A stretch of DNA of 42,964 bases from Thermoleophilaceae bacterium (GCA_016463365.1 JAEMRJ010000002.1:1-42964); one strand, 5' to 3'; positions 16,318-25,378 are shown, counted from the stretch's first letter. Notes: generated from the letters alone by a model not told the origin. Program-made: numbers and translations.

Positions 16318-17206
16318 ACTGATCGTCAGCGCCGAGAGCGCGGGTGAGCGGCTTGACCGCGTGATCGCGGTCGTGCCCGAGGTCGGCTCGCGCGCGCAGG
16401 CCGCAAAACTGATCGCCCAAGGCCAGGTGGCGCTTGACGGCGAGACGGCGCGCAAGAGCGAGCGCGTCGAGGCGGGCGATCTGATCGAGATCGAGCTTGT
16501 CGCCCTGCCGGCCGGCGATCCGAGTGAGCCCGCGGTGCCCTTTGAGATCGTCTACGAGGACGCCTCGCTGCTGGTCGTGGACAAACCGTCCGGACTGGTG
16601 GTGCATCCGGCACCGGGCAATCGCACCGGAACGCTCTCGCAGGCACTCGTCGGCCTTGCCGGCGGGGGCGACCCGGAGCGCCCCGGGATCGTGCACCGGC
16701 TCGACAAGGAGACCTCCGGACTGCTTGTGGTCGCGCGCAACGACGACGTGCTGCGCAAGCTGCAGGCCGCGCTGCAGGCGCGGAAGATCACCCGCAAGTA
16801 CACCGCGCTGGTCCGCGGGCAGGCCGAATCGGCAAAAGGCACGATCGATGCGCCGCTGGGCCGCGACCGTCGCAAGCCCGAGAACATCGCAGTACGTATG
16901 GATTCAGACCGCACGGCGGTGACGCACTTCGAAGTCGTTGAAGAGATCGGCCCGCGCAGTCTTCTGCACGTGTCGCTGGAAACAGGCCGGACGCACCAGA
17001 TCAGGGTGCATCTGGCCGCAATCGGCCTACCGGTGTGCGGCGATCCGCAGTACGGGATCGACGGCGACCTCGGCCTGACGCGCCAGTTCCTGCACGCCAG
17101 CGAGCTGAGTTTCGACCATCCGGTCACCGGCGAGCATCTCTCGCTGGGTTCGCCGCTCCCGCCTGACCTGGCGCAGGCGCTTGAGCGGGCACGCGCAGAC
17201 GGCTAG
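16295..17206 (+). CDS. rluD: RluA/RluD family pseudouridine synthase
   Basis: This 303-aa pseudouridine synthase is probably RluD, which modifies helix 69 of 23S rRNA. An S4 RNA-binding domain (about residues 5-65, GERLDRVIAVV) is followed by the catalytic domain with HRLDKETSGLLVVA, holding the catalytic Asp, and ETGRTHQIRVHLAAIG. The lspA-rluD order is widely conserved. ATG 16295 has a purine-rich GAAGAGG upstream. Its TAG stop is part of the -10 element of the next promoter. Confidence 0.93.
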   Translation: MTPPSKIELIVSAESAGERLDRVIAVVPEVGSRAQAAKLIAQGQVALDGETARKSERVEAGDLIEIELVALPAGDPSEPAVPFEIVYEDASLLVVDKPSGLVVHPAPGNRTGTLSQALVGLAGGGDPERPGIVHRLDKETSGLLVVARNDDVLRKLQAALQARKITRKYTALVRGQAESAKGTIDAPLGRDRRKPENIAVRMDSDRTAVTHFEVVEEIGPRSLLHVSLETGRTHQIRVHLAAIGLPVCGDPQYGIDGDLGLTRQFLHASELSFDHPVTGEHLSLGSPLPPDLAQALERARADG

Positions 17207-17209
17207 ACT
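17181..17209 (+). promoter_or_regulatory. Candidate promoter for rpsB-tsf
   Basis: TTGAGC (17181-17186) and TAGACT (17204-17209) are spaced by 17 bp, a good housekeeping-type promoter. It lies inside the end of rluD, and the rluD stop codon TAG is the first half of the -10 element. Transcription would start near 17216, giving an rpsB leader of about 135 nt. Confidence 0.6.
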
Positions 17210-17282
17210 TTCGCGTCCAACTACCCGTGCCATCTGTCTGAGTTCAATCTCAAGCAAACGGCTGGCAGTGCGGACACTCCTG

Positions 17283-17301
17283 CTGAAGAACCGTTCTTCA
17301 G
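17283..17301 (+). promoter_or_regulatory. Hairpin in the rpsB leader
   Basis: CTGAAGA (17283-17289) and TCTTCAG (17295-17301) form a perfect 7-bp stem with a 5-nt ACCGT loop, in the 144-nt gap before rpsB. No U-run follows, so it is not a clear terminator. It may be part of an autoregulatory S2-binding leader, but no known rpsB leader motif was recognised. Confidence 0.35.
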
Positions 17302-17350
17302 TGAACCGCGCGGCACGGATCACTTTCATTCTTCATCCAAGGAGCTGTAT

Positions 17351-18367
17351 ATGGCTACGCCAGGAGCGACCGCCCCTGACTTGAAAGACCTGCTGCAAGC
17401 AGGCGTCCACTACGGGCACCAGACCCGTCGTTGGAACCCGAAAATGCGTCGTTACATCCACGGCGAGGCCGGCGGCATCTATGTCATCGACCTGATTCAG
17501 ACTGAGCAGCTGCTCGACGAGGCCAGCAGATTCGTCGGCGACATCGCGCGCCGCGGCGGAACCGTCCTGTTTGTCGGCACCAAGAAGCAGGCCCGCGACG
17601 CCGTCGCAGAGATCGCAGGCGCCGCACGGATGCCGTACGTCAACCACCGTTGGCTCGGCGGTGTTCTCACCAACTTCCAGACGATCAACAAGCGCATCAA
17701 GCGTCTGCACCAGCTCGAGGCCCAGAAGTCCGAAGGCAAGCTTGAACTGCTGCCGACCAAGGAGCGCATCAAGGCCCTCAAGGAGCTCACCAAGCTCAAC
17801 GCCAACCTCGGCGGCGTCAAGGACATGACCCGGCTGCCCGACGCGGTCGTCGTCGTCGACGTCAACGCCGAGGAGATCGCCGTCAAGGAGGCAAACCGAC
17901 TTCGCATCCCGGTCGTCGCCCTGGTGGACACCAACTGCGACCCGGACCCGATTGACTACGTGATCCCGGGCAACGACGACGCCATTCGTTCGTGCAAGGT
18001 CGTCCTCGGTGCTCTCGGCGCCGTCATCAGCGACCGTCACGGTCAGTGGCAGGCAGAGTTCGAGGCGCAGAAGGCCGAAGAGGCCGAGCGTCGCCGCAAG
18101 GAAGACGAGGCCAAGGCTGCCAAAGAGGCCGAAGAGAAGGCCAAGCGCGAGGCTGCAAAGGCTGCAGGCGAGCCTGTTCCCGAGGAGCTGCCCGAAGCAA
18201 CCTGGGTCGGCGACGCACCGAAGGAAGACCCCGAGCTGCCGCAACGCGGCGGACGCGGAGGTCGTGGCGGCCCGGGCGGACCGCGCAAGGGAGCGCCGGC
18301 AGAGGCCAAGTCCGAGCCGGCAGCAGAAGAGAAGACCGAAGCCCCTTCCACCGAGGAGAAGAGTTAG
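17351..18367 (+). CDS. rpsB: Small ribosomal subunit protein uS2
   Basis: Ribosomal protein S2 (338 aa). The core (about residues 1-235) shows [40 protein letters not shown] and [10 protein letters not shown]. The C-terminal 100 or so residues are an unusual extension: a charged EAE/KAAKEA-rich helix followed by a Gly/Arg stretch (RGGRGGRGG) and a Pro/Glu/Lys-rich tail. The family is typically near 250 aa. The ATG has AAGGAG (17339-17344) 6 nt upstream. tsf follows after 2 nt. Confidence 0.97.
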   Translation: MATPGATAPDLKDLLQAGVHYGHQTRRWNPKMRRYIHGEAGGIYVIDLIQTEQLLDEASRFVGDIARRGGTVLFVGTKKQARDAVAEIAGAARMPYVNHRWLGGVLTNFQTINKRIKRLHQLEAQKSEGKLELLPTKERIKALKELTKLNANLGGVKDMTRLPDAVVVVDVNAEEIAVKEANRLRIPVVALVDTNCDPDPIDYVIPGNDDAIRSCKVVLGALGAVISDRHGQWQAEFEAQKAEEAERRRKEDEAKAAKEAEEKAKREAAKAAGEPVPEELPEATWVGDAPKEDPELPQRGGRGGRGGPGGPRKGAPAEAKSEPAAEEKTEAPSTEEKS

Positions 18368-18369
18368 AG

Positions 18370-18972
18370 ATGGCAGCAACGATCACCGCATCAGACGTGA
18401 AGGCGCTGCGCGATCAGACCGGCGCCGCGATGATGGACTGCAAAAAGGCTCTGGTCGAGTCCGACGGCGACGTCGACAAGGCGCTGGAGGCCCTGCGCAT
18501 CAAGGGCGCCGCATCGGCCGCCAAGCGCGGCGACCGCGAGGCCTCAGAAGGACTGATCGCCGACTACATCCACGCCAACGGCAGGATCGGCGTGCTTGTC
18601 GAGATCAACTGCGAGACCGACTTCGTCGCCCGCAATGACGACTTCGCCGCATTCGCCCAGGACATTGCTCTGCACATCGCAGCAGCCGCTCCTGAGTATG
18701 TGACCGAGGATGAAGTCCCGCAGGAGGCCAGAGACGCAGAGGCGAAGATCTTCGCCGAGCAGGCCGCCGACAAGCCCGACAACATCCGCGAGAAGATCGT
18801 CGACGGCAAGATCAACAAGTGGCTCGAAGAGATCGTGCTGATGAAGCAGAAGCACGTGAACCCCGAGAAGCACGACGGTAAGTCGATCGAAGAGATCCGC
18901 ACTGCGTTCGCCGCCAAGACTGGTGAGAACGTCGTGATCAAGCGCTTCGCACGCTTTCAAGTCGGGGCGTAG
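18370..18972 (+). CDS. tsf: Elongation factor Ts
   Basis: EF-Ts (200 aa) is the nucleotide exchange factor for EF-Tu. The N-terminal UBA-like domain (ASDVKALRDQTGAAMMDCKKAL) and the core motif EINCETDFVARNDDF are clear. At about 200 aa it is the short form with a single core subdomain, as in Thermus, rather than the 280-aa form of E. coli. It is coupled to rpsB (2-nt gap), and its TAG stop begins a TAGGCT hexamer ahead of pyrH. Confidence 0.96.
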   Translation: MAATITASDVKALRDQTGAAMMDCKKALVESDGDVDKALEALRIKGAASAAKRGDREASEGLIADYIHANGRIGVLVEINCETDFVARNDDFAAFAQDIALHIAAAAPEYVTEDEVPQEARDAEAKIFAEQAADKPDNIREKIVDGKINKWLEEIVLMKQKHVNPEKHDGKSIEEIRTAFAAKTGENVVIKRFARFQVGA

Positions 18973-18983
18973 GCTGCGCTTGC

Positions 18984-19700
18984 ATGGCTGAACCGGCGTT
19001 CTCAAGGATTCTGCTCAAACTCTCCGGCGAAGCTCTTCAGGGCGCCGGGGAGTACGGCGTTGACCCCGAGCGGCTTGACTCGGTCGCCAAACAGATCCAC
19101 GACGTCGCCGAGCGCGGTGTCGAGATCGGCATCGTCGTCGGCGCCGGCAACATCTACCGGGGCATGAGCGGCGCGGCCGCGGGTATGGACCGCGCGTCGG
19201 CCGACTACATGGGGATGGTCGCGACGGTGCTGAACGGCATTGCTCTGCAGGACGCGCTCGAACGACAGGGCACGCACACCCGCGTGCTCAGCGCGATCAC
19301 GATGGCCGAGGTCGCAGAGCCTTACATCCGCCGCCGCGCGATCCGCCACCTCGAGAAGAAGCGTGCCGTGATTTTTGCCGCGGGCACAGGCAATCCCTTC
19401 TTCACAACAGACACCGCTGCGGCGCTGCGCGGCCTCGAGATCCGCGCCGACGCGATCCTGATGGCCAAGAACGGGGTGGAGGGCGTGCTCGACTCAGACC
19501 CGCGCGAAAACCCCAACGCTCAGCTGATCGAAGCGATCACGCACCAGGAGGCGATCGCCAAGGAACTCAAGGTCATGGACGTCACGGCGCTGTCGCTCTG
19601 CATGGACAACCGCCTCCCGATCTATGTTTTCAACATGAACGACGAACAGAACATCACGCGCATCATCGAAGGCGAGCGCGTAGGAACGGTGGTCAGCTGA
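18984..19700 (+). CDS. pyrH: Uridylate kinase
   Basis: UMP kinase (238 aa), of the amino-acid-kinase fold, phosphorylates UMP to UDP. RILLKLSGEALQG is the N-terminal phosphate-binding motif; VVGAGNIYRG, ASADYMGM and FTTDTAAALRGLEI follow, with VMDVTALSLCMDN near the C-terminus. The start has no clear ribosome-binding site; TAGGCT (18970-18975) lies 8 nt upstream, which suggests an additional leaderless transcript inside the operon. It overlaps frr by 1 nt. Confidence 0.96.
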   Translation: MAEPAFSRILLKLSGEALQGAGEYGVDPERLDSVAKQIHDVAERGVEIGIVVGAGNIYRGMSGAAAGMDRASADYMGMVATVLNGIALQDALERQGTHTRVLSAITMAEVAEPYIRRRAIRHLEKKRAVIFAAGTGNPFFTTDTAAALRGLEIRADAILMAKNGVEGVLDSDPRENPNAQLIEAITHQEAIAKELKVMDVTALSLCMDNRLPIYVFNMNDEQNITRIIEGERVGTVVS

Positions 19701-20269
19701 TGAGCGACGAATTGATTGAGGCCCTGCTTGCCGACGCGCACGAGCGCATGAAGAAGTCGGTCGAGAACTCCCGCGACAAGCTCGCGACGGTCCGTACCGG
19801 CCGCGCCAGCCCGGCGCTGCTCGAGCGCGTGCAGGTTGACTACTACGGCACTTCGACGCCGATCAACCAGATGGCGAACATTGCCGCCGCCGAGGCCCGA
19901 CTGCTGACGATCTCGCCGTACGACAAGACCGCCCTCCAGGCGATCGAGAAGGCGATCATGGAGTCCGACCTCGGACTGACGCCCAACAACGACGGCAACG
20001 TCGTGCGTATCCAGATCCCGGAGCTCACCGAAGAGCGCCGCAATGAGATGGTCAAGCAGGCGCGCCACCTCGCAGAGGAAGGCCGCATCGCGATCCGCAA
20101 CATCCGTCGCGACGTCATGCACGAGCTCAAGGAGCTCCGCACGAGCGGAGACGTCGGTGAGGACGACGAAAAGCGTGGTGAGGACGATCTTCAGAAGCTC
20201 ACCGACAAGCACGTCGGCGAAGTCGACGACCTGCTGCAGCACAAAGAAGCCGACCTCCTCGAGGTCTGA
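19700..20269 (+). CDS. frr: Ribosome recycling factor
   Basis: RRF (189 aa) releases ribosomal subunits after termination with EF-G. The conserved central segments are clear: TVRTGRASPALLERV, LTISPYDKTALQAIEKAI and LGLTPNNDGNVVRIQIPELTEERR. The start overlaps the pyrH stop (TGATG), and its own stop overlaps uppS in the same way. The order rpsB-tsf-pyrH-frr is one of the most conserved in bacteria. Confidence 0.97.
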   Translation: MSDELIEALLADAHERMKKSVENSRDKLATVRTGRASPALLERVQVDYYGTSTPINQMANIAAAEARLLTISPYDKTALQAIEKAIMESDLGLTPNNDGNVVRIQIPELTEERRNEMVKQARHLAEEGRIAIRNIRRDVMHELKELRTSGDVGEDDEKRGEDDLQKLTDKHVGEVDDLLQHKEADLLEV

Positions 20270-20949
20270 TGACTGAAACCGCGCCACAGCGCGCGCGCTG
20301 CGTTGCCATCATCATGGACGGGAATGCCCGTTGGGCGCAGCAGCGTGATCTGCCGGTCCTCGACGGACACCGTGAGGGCGCCCAGGCGCTCAAGCGCACC
20401 GTCAAGGACGCCGTCCGCCATGACCTCCACGAGCTGACTGTCTTCGCGTTCTCGACCGAGAACTGGTCGCGCCCCGAAGACGAAGTGCGTGGTCTGATGG
20501 CGATGTTCGCCGAGTTGATCCGCAGCGAGACTCCTGAGCTGAAGGAGCAGGGCGTGCGCATGCGGTTCATCGGCCGTCGCGAGGGCCTGAGCGCCGAACT
20601 ACGAGACATGATGGACTGGGCAACCGGAGAGACCGCGGGCCAGAACCGGCTGAAGCTGTACGTGGCCTTCAACTACGGCGGTCGCGCCGAGCTGCTCGAT
20701 GCCGCACGCCGTTTTGACGGCGAGACTGAGGAAGAATTTGCCGCGTTGCTCTACGCCCCCGACATGTCCGATCCCGATCTCGTGATCCGCACCAGCGGCG
20801 AGCACCGGCTGTCCAACTATCTGCTGTGGCAGACCGCCTACTCGGAGCTCCACTTCACGGATGTGCTGTGGCCGGACTTCGACGAAGCCGCGCTGGTCAC
20901 CGCGCTGCGCGAATTCGAATCACGCGGGAGGCGCTTCGGTGCCCGCTGA
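20269..20949 (+). CDS. uppS: Isoprenyl transferase (cis-prenyltransferase)
   Basis: This 226-aa undecaprenyl (or other cis-polyprenyl) diphosphate synthase makes the lipid carrier for wall synthesis. AIIMDGNARWAQQR contains the essential Asp, VFAFSTENWSRP is the second motif, and DLVIRTSGEHRLSNYLLWQ and ELHFTDVLWPDF complete the signature. Chain length cannot be read from sequence. It is coupled to frr by TGATG and overlaps cdsA by 11 nt. Confidence 0.95.
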   Translation: MTETAPQRARCVAIIMDGNARWAQQRDLPVLDGHREGAQALKRTVKDAVRHDLHELTVFAFSTENWSRPEDEVRGLMAMFAELIRSETPELKEQGVRMRFIGRREGLSAELRDMMDWATGETAGQNRLKLYVAFNYGGRAELLDAARRFDGETEEEFAALLYAPDMSDPDLVIRTSGEHRLSNYLLWQTAYSELHFTDVLWPDFDEAALVTALREFESRGRRFGAR

Positions 20950-21793
20950 GGCTCGACGCAGGCGCCCTGAGCGCACTCCGAAGTCGAAGGGTGGCGGAGG
21001 CTCGAATGTGGCAGCGCGCGTGGCAGTGGCCATCCCTGCAGGCCTTGTCGCCCTGTTCTGCATTCTGACCTCGCCCGAGACGCTCGCCGCCTTCGTCCTC
21101 ATCGTCGGAGCCGTTGCTCTGCACGAGTTCTACGCGATGAGTCACTCGGTCCAACCGATTCGGCTGGCCGGATTCGCGTCGCTCACCGCCCTGGTGGGAG
21201 CCGGGCTCTGGGGCGATCAGTTCCAACTCGTCGCGATCGTCGCCGGCTCTTTTGTGCTCGTGTTTCTGCTCAGCGCCTTCACCGGGCCCCGCGAGAACTC
21301 CACATTCGGCATGGCCGCCACACTCTTTGGTGCCTTCTGGATCGGGATCCCGCTGGCACACGCACTCTGGCTTCAGCAGCTGCCCCACGGTGAGATGATC
21401 ATCATCGACATTCTGCTCGGTACGTTCCTCGGCGACACGTTCGCAATGTTCGGCGGAAAGCTGTTCGGACGGACCAGGATGGCTCCGGCGCTGTCGCCGA
21501 ACAAGACGATGGAAGGTCTTGTGATCGGGATGGTCGGCGCGACTGCAACGGTCTGGTTTGCCGGGCTCTACCAGGACTGGATCACCGGCCAGAACGCACT
21601 TCTTCTCGGCTTGGCAGTCGCCGTCACAGCGCCGCTCGGGGACGTCTTCGAGAGCTACATCAAGCGCGACTTCGGTGTCAAGGACAGCGGACGCGCCTTC
21701 GGCGCTCACGGCGGGGCCATGGACCGCGCCGACGCCGCGCTGTTCGTGGTCGTGGTGGGCTACTACGTGTGGTTCGCCATGGCGCCGCTTTGA
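20939..21793 (+). CDS. cdsA: Phosphatidate cytidylyltransferase
   Basis: CdsA (284 aa) makes CDP-diacylglycerol from phosphatidic acid and CTP. Eight or so hydrophobic segments follow an Arg-rich N-terminus. The family signature is complete: SYIKRDFGVKDSGR...HGGAMDRADA. GTG 20939 has GGGAGG (20926-20931) 7 nt upstream, which decides the start. It supplies substrate for the CDP-alcohol phosphatidyltransferase at 28715. Confidence 0.94.
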   Translation: MPAEARRRRPERTPKSKGGGGSNVAARVAVAIPAGLVALFCILTSPETLAAFVLIVGAVALHEFYAMSHSVQPIRLAGFASLTALVGAGLWGDQFQLVAIVAGSFVLVFLLSAFTGPRENSTFGMAATLFGAFWIGIPLAHALWLQQLPHGEMIIIDILLGTFLGDTFAMFGGKLFGRTRMAPALSPNKTMEGLVIGMVGATATVWFAGLYQDWITGQNALLLGLAVAVTAPLGDVFESYIKRDFGVKDSGRAFGAHGGAMDRADAALFVVVVGYYVWFAMAPL

Positions 21794-21808
21794 CCTAGCC
21801 TTGGTCTG

Positions 21809-22963
21809 ATGCGCAGAGTTCTCATCCTCGGATCGACCGGTTCGATCGGACAGCAGGCCCTCGACGTCGTCGAGCGCAACAACGAGCTGATCGTGGTCGG
21901 CCTCTCCGCCGGCAGCGATCACGCGGCGTTGCTCGCGCAGGCGCAGCGGCATCGCGTCGAGACGATCGCACTTGCCAGTCCCGACGCGGCCGCCATCGCC
22001 AGTGAGCAGTGGGATGACGGAACCGTCTATTCGGGGGTCGACGGGATCATCCGCCTGATCATCGAGACCGAGTGCGACATCGTGCTCAACGCGATCGTGG
22101 GCTCTGCCGGGCTGCCGCCGACCATCGCCACCCTGGGCGAGGGGATTGACCTCGCCCTGGCCAACAAGGAATCACTGGTTGTCGGAGGCGAACTGGTGAT
22201 GCAGCTGGCCGAGGGAACGGGCGCAGAACTGATTCCGGTTGACTCTGAACATTCGGCGCTCTTTCAGCTCGTGAACGGCGAGCAACCGGGCACGGTCGAT
22301 CGCCTCGTGCTCACTGCATCCGGAGGGCCCTTCCGTGGGCGGACCCGCGACGAGCTCGAAGACGTGGGCATCGCTGACGCGCTCGCGCATCCGACCTGGG
22401 ACATGGGCGGCAAGATCACGATCGACTCGGCGACGCTGATGAACAAGGGCCTGGAGATCATCGAAGCTCACCACCTTTTCGGAATCGACTACGACCAGAT
22501 CGACGCGGTCGTGCACCCGCAGTCGATCATCCACTCATTGATCGATCTCAACGACGGAGCCACGATGGCGCACCTTGGCCACCCGGACATGCGCGTTCCG
22601 ATTTCGTTCGCGCTCAACTACCCGGCCCGGGTCGACGTGCCGGTCCAGCGGCTGGATCTGGCCCAGGTCGGAGCACTGACATTTGAGGAGCCCGACCGCG
22701 AGGCGTTCGCGTGTCTTGCAATCGCCGAAGCCGCCGGCCGCGCCGGGGGGTCGGCGCCATGCGTGATGAATGCAGCCAACGAAATTGCCGTCGCCGCATT
22801 CCTCGCCGAAGAGATTCCCTTTCTGGCAATACCGGAAGTGATCGAGCGCGCGCTCGACGCCGTCGAGCATTCGGCGATCGGTCATTTCTCGCAGTTGGCG
22901 GACATCGACGCCGAAGCGCGGGTCAAGGCCCGGGAAGCGATCGCCGAAACTGTGTTGGACTGA
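21809..22963 (+). CDS. dxr: 1-deoxy-D-xylulose-5-phosphate reductoisomerase
   Basis: DXR (384 aa) converts DXP to MEP with NADPH, the committed step of the MEP isoprenoid pathway. LILGSTGSIGQQALDVV binds NADPH; ALANKESLVVGGEL, PVDSEHSALFQL and SGGPFRG contain metal- and substrate-binding residues; GGKITIDSATLMNKGLE follows. No ribosome-binding site is visible; TAGCCT (21796-21801) ends 7 nt before the ATG, the leaderless pattern. With ispG downstream it supplies UppS. Confidence 0.96.
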   Translation: MRRVLILGSTGSIGQQALDVVERNNELIVVGLSAGSDHAALLAQAQRHRVETIALASPDAAAIASEQWDDGTVYSGVDGIIRLIIETECDIVLNAIVGSAGLPPTIATLGEGIDLALANKESLVVGGELVMQLAEGTGAELIPVDSEHSALFQLVNGEQPGTVDRLVLTASGGPFRGRTRDELEDVGIADALAHPTWDMGGKITIDSATLMNKGLEIIEAHHLFGIDYDQIDAVVHPQSIIHSLIDLNDGATMAHLGHPDMRVPISFALNYPARVDVPVQRLDLAQVGALTFEEPDREAFACLAIAEAAGRAGGSAPCVMNAANEIAVAAFLAEEIPFLAIPEVIERALDAVEHSAIGHFSQLADIDAEARVKAREAIAETVLD

Positions 22964-22980
22964 ACGGGTTCTAAGAAGCT

Positions 22981-24060
22981 ATGAGCTGGCTACTTGCATT
23001 CATCGCCTTCGCCGTCCTGGTTGTGCTCCACGAGTACGGCCACTTTCTGGCTGCCAGATCCGTCGGCATGCAGGCCACACGGTTTTCCCTCTTCTTCCCA
23101 CCGGCCCTCTTCAAGTACAAGCCCAAGAAGAGCGAGACCACCTACGAGATCGGCGCGATCCCGCTTGGCGGATTCGTGAAGATCACCGGCATGAACCCCG
23201 AGGAGGAGATCCCCGAGGAACATCTCGCGAGGGCCTACTACAAGCAGCCCGTCTGGAAGCGCGTGGTCGTGATCGCGGCAGGCCCCGCGATGAACCTGGC
23301 AATCGCATTTCTGCTCGTCTTCGTGCTGCTGGCATTTGTCGGCGAGACGACCGGCTTCTCGAGCAACATCGCGACCGTCAATCCCGGGTCCCCGGCGGCC
23401 GGAAAGATCCAGGAAGGCGACAAGCTGGTCGCGATCAACGGCAGAGAGGGCAGCGCCCAGCAGCTGGTCAAAGAGCTCAATGAGTCCAGCTGCGCGGGCA
23501 AACAGACCGATGGTTGCGCCGCGACGGAGCCCGTACAGGTCACCGTCGAGCGCGGCGGCGAAACGCAGACCTTTTCTGCGGTCCCGCGCTACGACGCAGA
23601 GGTCGAGCGCATGCGGCTTGGGCTTTCGTTTGCATCAGTGACCGAGACGCAGTCGATCCCGAGCGCATTCACCGACACAGCGTCCCGTCTGTGGCAGGTG
23701 ACCTGGCTGACGATGACGCTGCCCAAGCGGCTGTTTGTCGAGGAAGAGCGCAAGCAGATATCCAGTGTTGCCGGGGGCTACAAGCAGACCCAACAGGCCG
23801 TTGACACCAGCACCGAGATGACCATCAAGATCATCGCGCTGATCTCGCTGAGCCTTGCGATCATCAATCTCTTTCCGTTTCTGCCGCTCGACGGCGGTCA
23901 CATCTTCTGGGCTCTGGCCGAGAAGGTCCGCGGCAAGCCGATTCCCGTACCCGTGCTTGAGAGGGCGAGCATCATCGGCCTGGCTTTGATCGGGATGCTT
24001 TTCGTGATCGGACTGTCGAACGACATCGATCGCTTCCGCAACGGCGGCTTCGGGCCCTGA
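22981..24060 (+). CDS. rseP: Site-2 protease (RseP/Rip1 family)
   Basis: This 359-aa intramembrane zinc metalloprotease performs regulated proteolysis of anti-sigma factors or signal peptides. VLHEYGHFLAA (His17, Glu18, His21) is the catalytic site in the first membrane helix. A PDZ domain (about 120-200, with PGSPAAGKIQEGDKLVAING) follows, and NLFPFLPLDGGH near residue 300 supplies the third zinc ligand. The dxr-rseP-ispG order is typical of actinobacteria. The RskA-like membrane protein at 31266 is a conceivable but untested substrate. Confidence 0.94.
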   Translation: MSWLLAFIAFAVLVVLHEYGHFLAARSVGMQATRFSLFFPPALFKYKPKKSETTYEIGAIPLGGFVKITGMNPEEEIPEEHLARAYYKQPVWKRVVVIAAGPAMNLAIAFLLVFVLLAFVGETTGFSSNIATVNPGSPAAGKIQEGDKLVAINGREGSAQQLVKELNESSCAGKQTDGCAATEPVQVTVERGGETQTFSAVPRYDAEVERMRLGLSFASVTETQSIPSAFTDTASRLWQVTWLTMTLPKRLFVEEERKQISSVAGGYKQTQQAVDTSTEMTIKIIALISLSLAIINLFPFLPLDGGHIFWALAEKVRGKPIPVPVLERASIIGLALIGMLFVIGLSNDIDRFRNGGFGP

Positions 24061-24094
24061 TAGCCGGGGCGCGTGACCGCGTACCCTTACTGAA

Positions 24095-25378
24095 ATGGCC
24101 TCAAAGAAGCAGATCTGGGTCGGCAACGTGCCGATCGGCGGCGGTGCGCCCGTCGTCGTCCAGTCGATGACAAAGACCGAGACCGCCAACAAGCAGGCAA
24201 CGATCGACCAGATCAACCGCATGCACGAGGCCGGCTGCGAGATCGTCCGGTGCGCGGTCCCGCGCGACGAAGACGTCATCGCGCTCAAGGAGATCCTCGC
24301 GGTTTCGCCGGTGCCGATCATCGCCGACATCCACTTCAACCACACGCTGGCGCTGAAGGCGATTGACGCCGGCGCGCACGCGATTCGGCTTAATCCCGGA
24401 AACATCGGGGGGCCTGACAAGGTCGCCGAAGTCGTGGCTCGGGCAAAAGAAAAAGGCACGCCGATGCGCATCGGCGTCAACTCCGGATCCTTGCCCAAGC
24501 ACCTTCATGCGCTCGAGAAAGAGAATTCCGTCGAAGCACTGGTCACGGCGGCCACAGAGTTCGTCGATCTCATGGAACGGCTGGACTTCGAGAACTTCAA
24601 AGTTTCGATCAAGTCCACGAATGTTCCCAACACGATCGCTTCCAACCGCCTCCTCAGTCAGAAGATTGACTACCCGTTGCACCTCGGGATCACCGAGGCC
24701 GGCACCAAGTGGAGCGGCTCACTGAAGTCCAGCGTCGGGTTGGGCACTCTCCTTGCCGACGGAATCGGTGACACGATCCGCATCTCACTCTCCACATTTC
24801 ATGCAGAAGAAGAAGTCAAGGTCGCCTGGGAGATCCTCAAGGCGCTGCAGCTCCGCGAGAAGGGCCCGGTGCTGATCGCCTGCCCGACGTGTGGCCGGCT
24901 CCAGTTCGACATGGACACCGTCGTCGCCGAGATCGAGCAACGCCTCGAGGCCTACGACGATCCCGTGGAAGTCGCCGTTCTCGGCTGCGCCGTCAACGGC
25001 ATCGGTGAAGCCGCGGGGGCAGACTTCGGAATCGCCGGCGCCAAGAACGAGGGCGTCATATTCGCTCAGGGCAAGGCGATGCGCAAGGTCCCGACCGAGC
25101 GCCTCGTGGACGAGCTCTTCATCGAGATCGACAAGTCGATCGCGCGCGGCGGCAAGATCGAGTTCGACGAAGCCAAATCAGCCGAGGGCGCCGAGTTCAT
25201 CCGCAAGATCGAAGAAGAGAACGCCGGGGACCTGACGCCCGAGAAGCTCGCCGCTCTGGAGGCCGAGAAGGCCCGCGAGGCCGACGATTTCACCGGACCC
25301 GAGCTCCCGGTTCTGAAGCCGGTAGTGATCGACGAGGCCGCATCGCCGCAGGCCGGTCGTCGTTTCGCCCGCAAGTAG
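24095..25378 (+). CDS. ispG: (E)-4-hydroxy-3-methylbut-2-enyl-diphosphate synthase
   Basis: IspG/GcpE (427 aa) is the [4Fe-4S] enzyme converting MEcPP to HMBPP in the MEP pathway. The cluster ligands are Cys263 and Cys266 (ACPTCGRLQFD) and Cys298 (VLGCAVNGIGEA, with the fourth-ligand Glu). The protein is longer than the common 370-390 aa form owing to a charged, Ala/Glu-rich C-terminal tail. ATG 24095 is preceded by TACCCT (24082-24087), 7 nt upstream, and no ribosome-binding site. Its stop is 8 nt from the convergent gene's stop. Confidence 0.95.
   Translation: MASKKQIWVGNVPIGGGAPVVVQSMTKTETANKQATIDQINRMHEAGCEIVRCAVPRDEDVIALKEILAVSPVPIIADIHFNHTLALKAIDAGAHAIRLNPGNIGGPDKVAEVVARAKEKGTPMRIGVNSGSLPKHLHALEKENSVEALVTAATEFVDLMERLDFENFKVSIKSTNVPNTIASNRLLSQKIDYPLHLGITEAGTKWSGSLKSSVGLGTLLADGIGDTIRISLSTFHAEEEVKVAWEILKALQLREKGPVLIACPTCGRLQFDMDTVVAEIEQRLEAYDDPVEVAVLGCAVNGIGEAAGADFGIAGAKNEGVIFAQGKAMRKVPTERLVDELFIEIDKSIARGGKIEFDEAKSAEGAEFIRKIEEENAGDLTPEKLAALEAEKAREADDFTGPELPVLKPVVIDEAASPQAGRRFARK

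Noticed and set aside
17283..17301. The rpsB leader hairpin as a rluD terminator
   Set aside because: No U-run follows, and the likely rpsB promoter lies upstream of it, so it would block rpsB.
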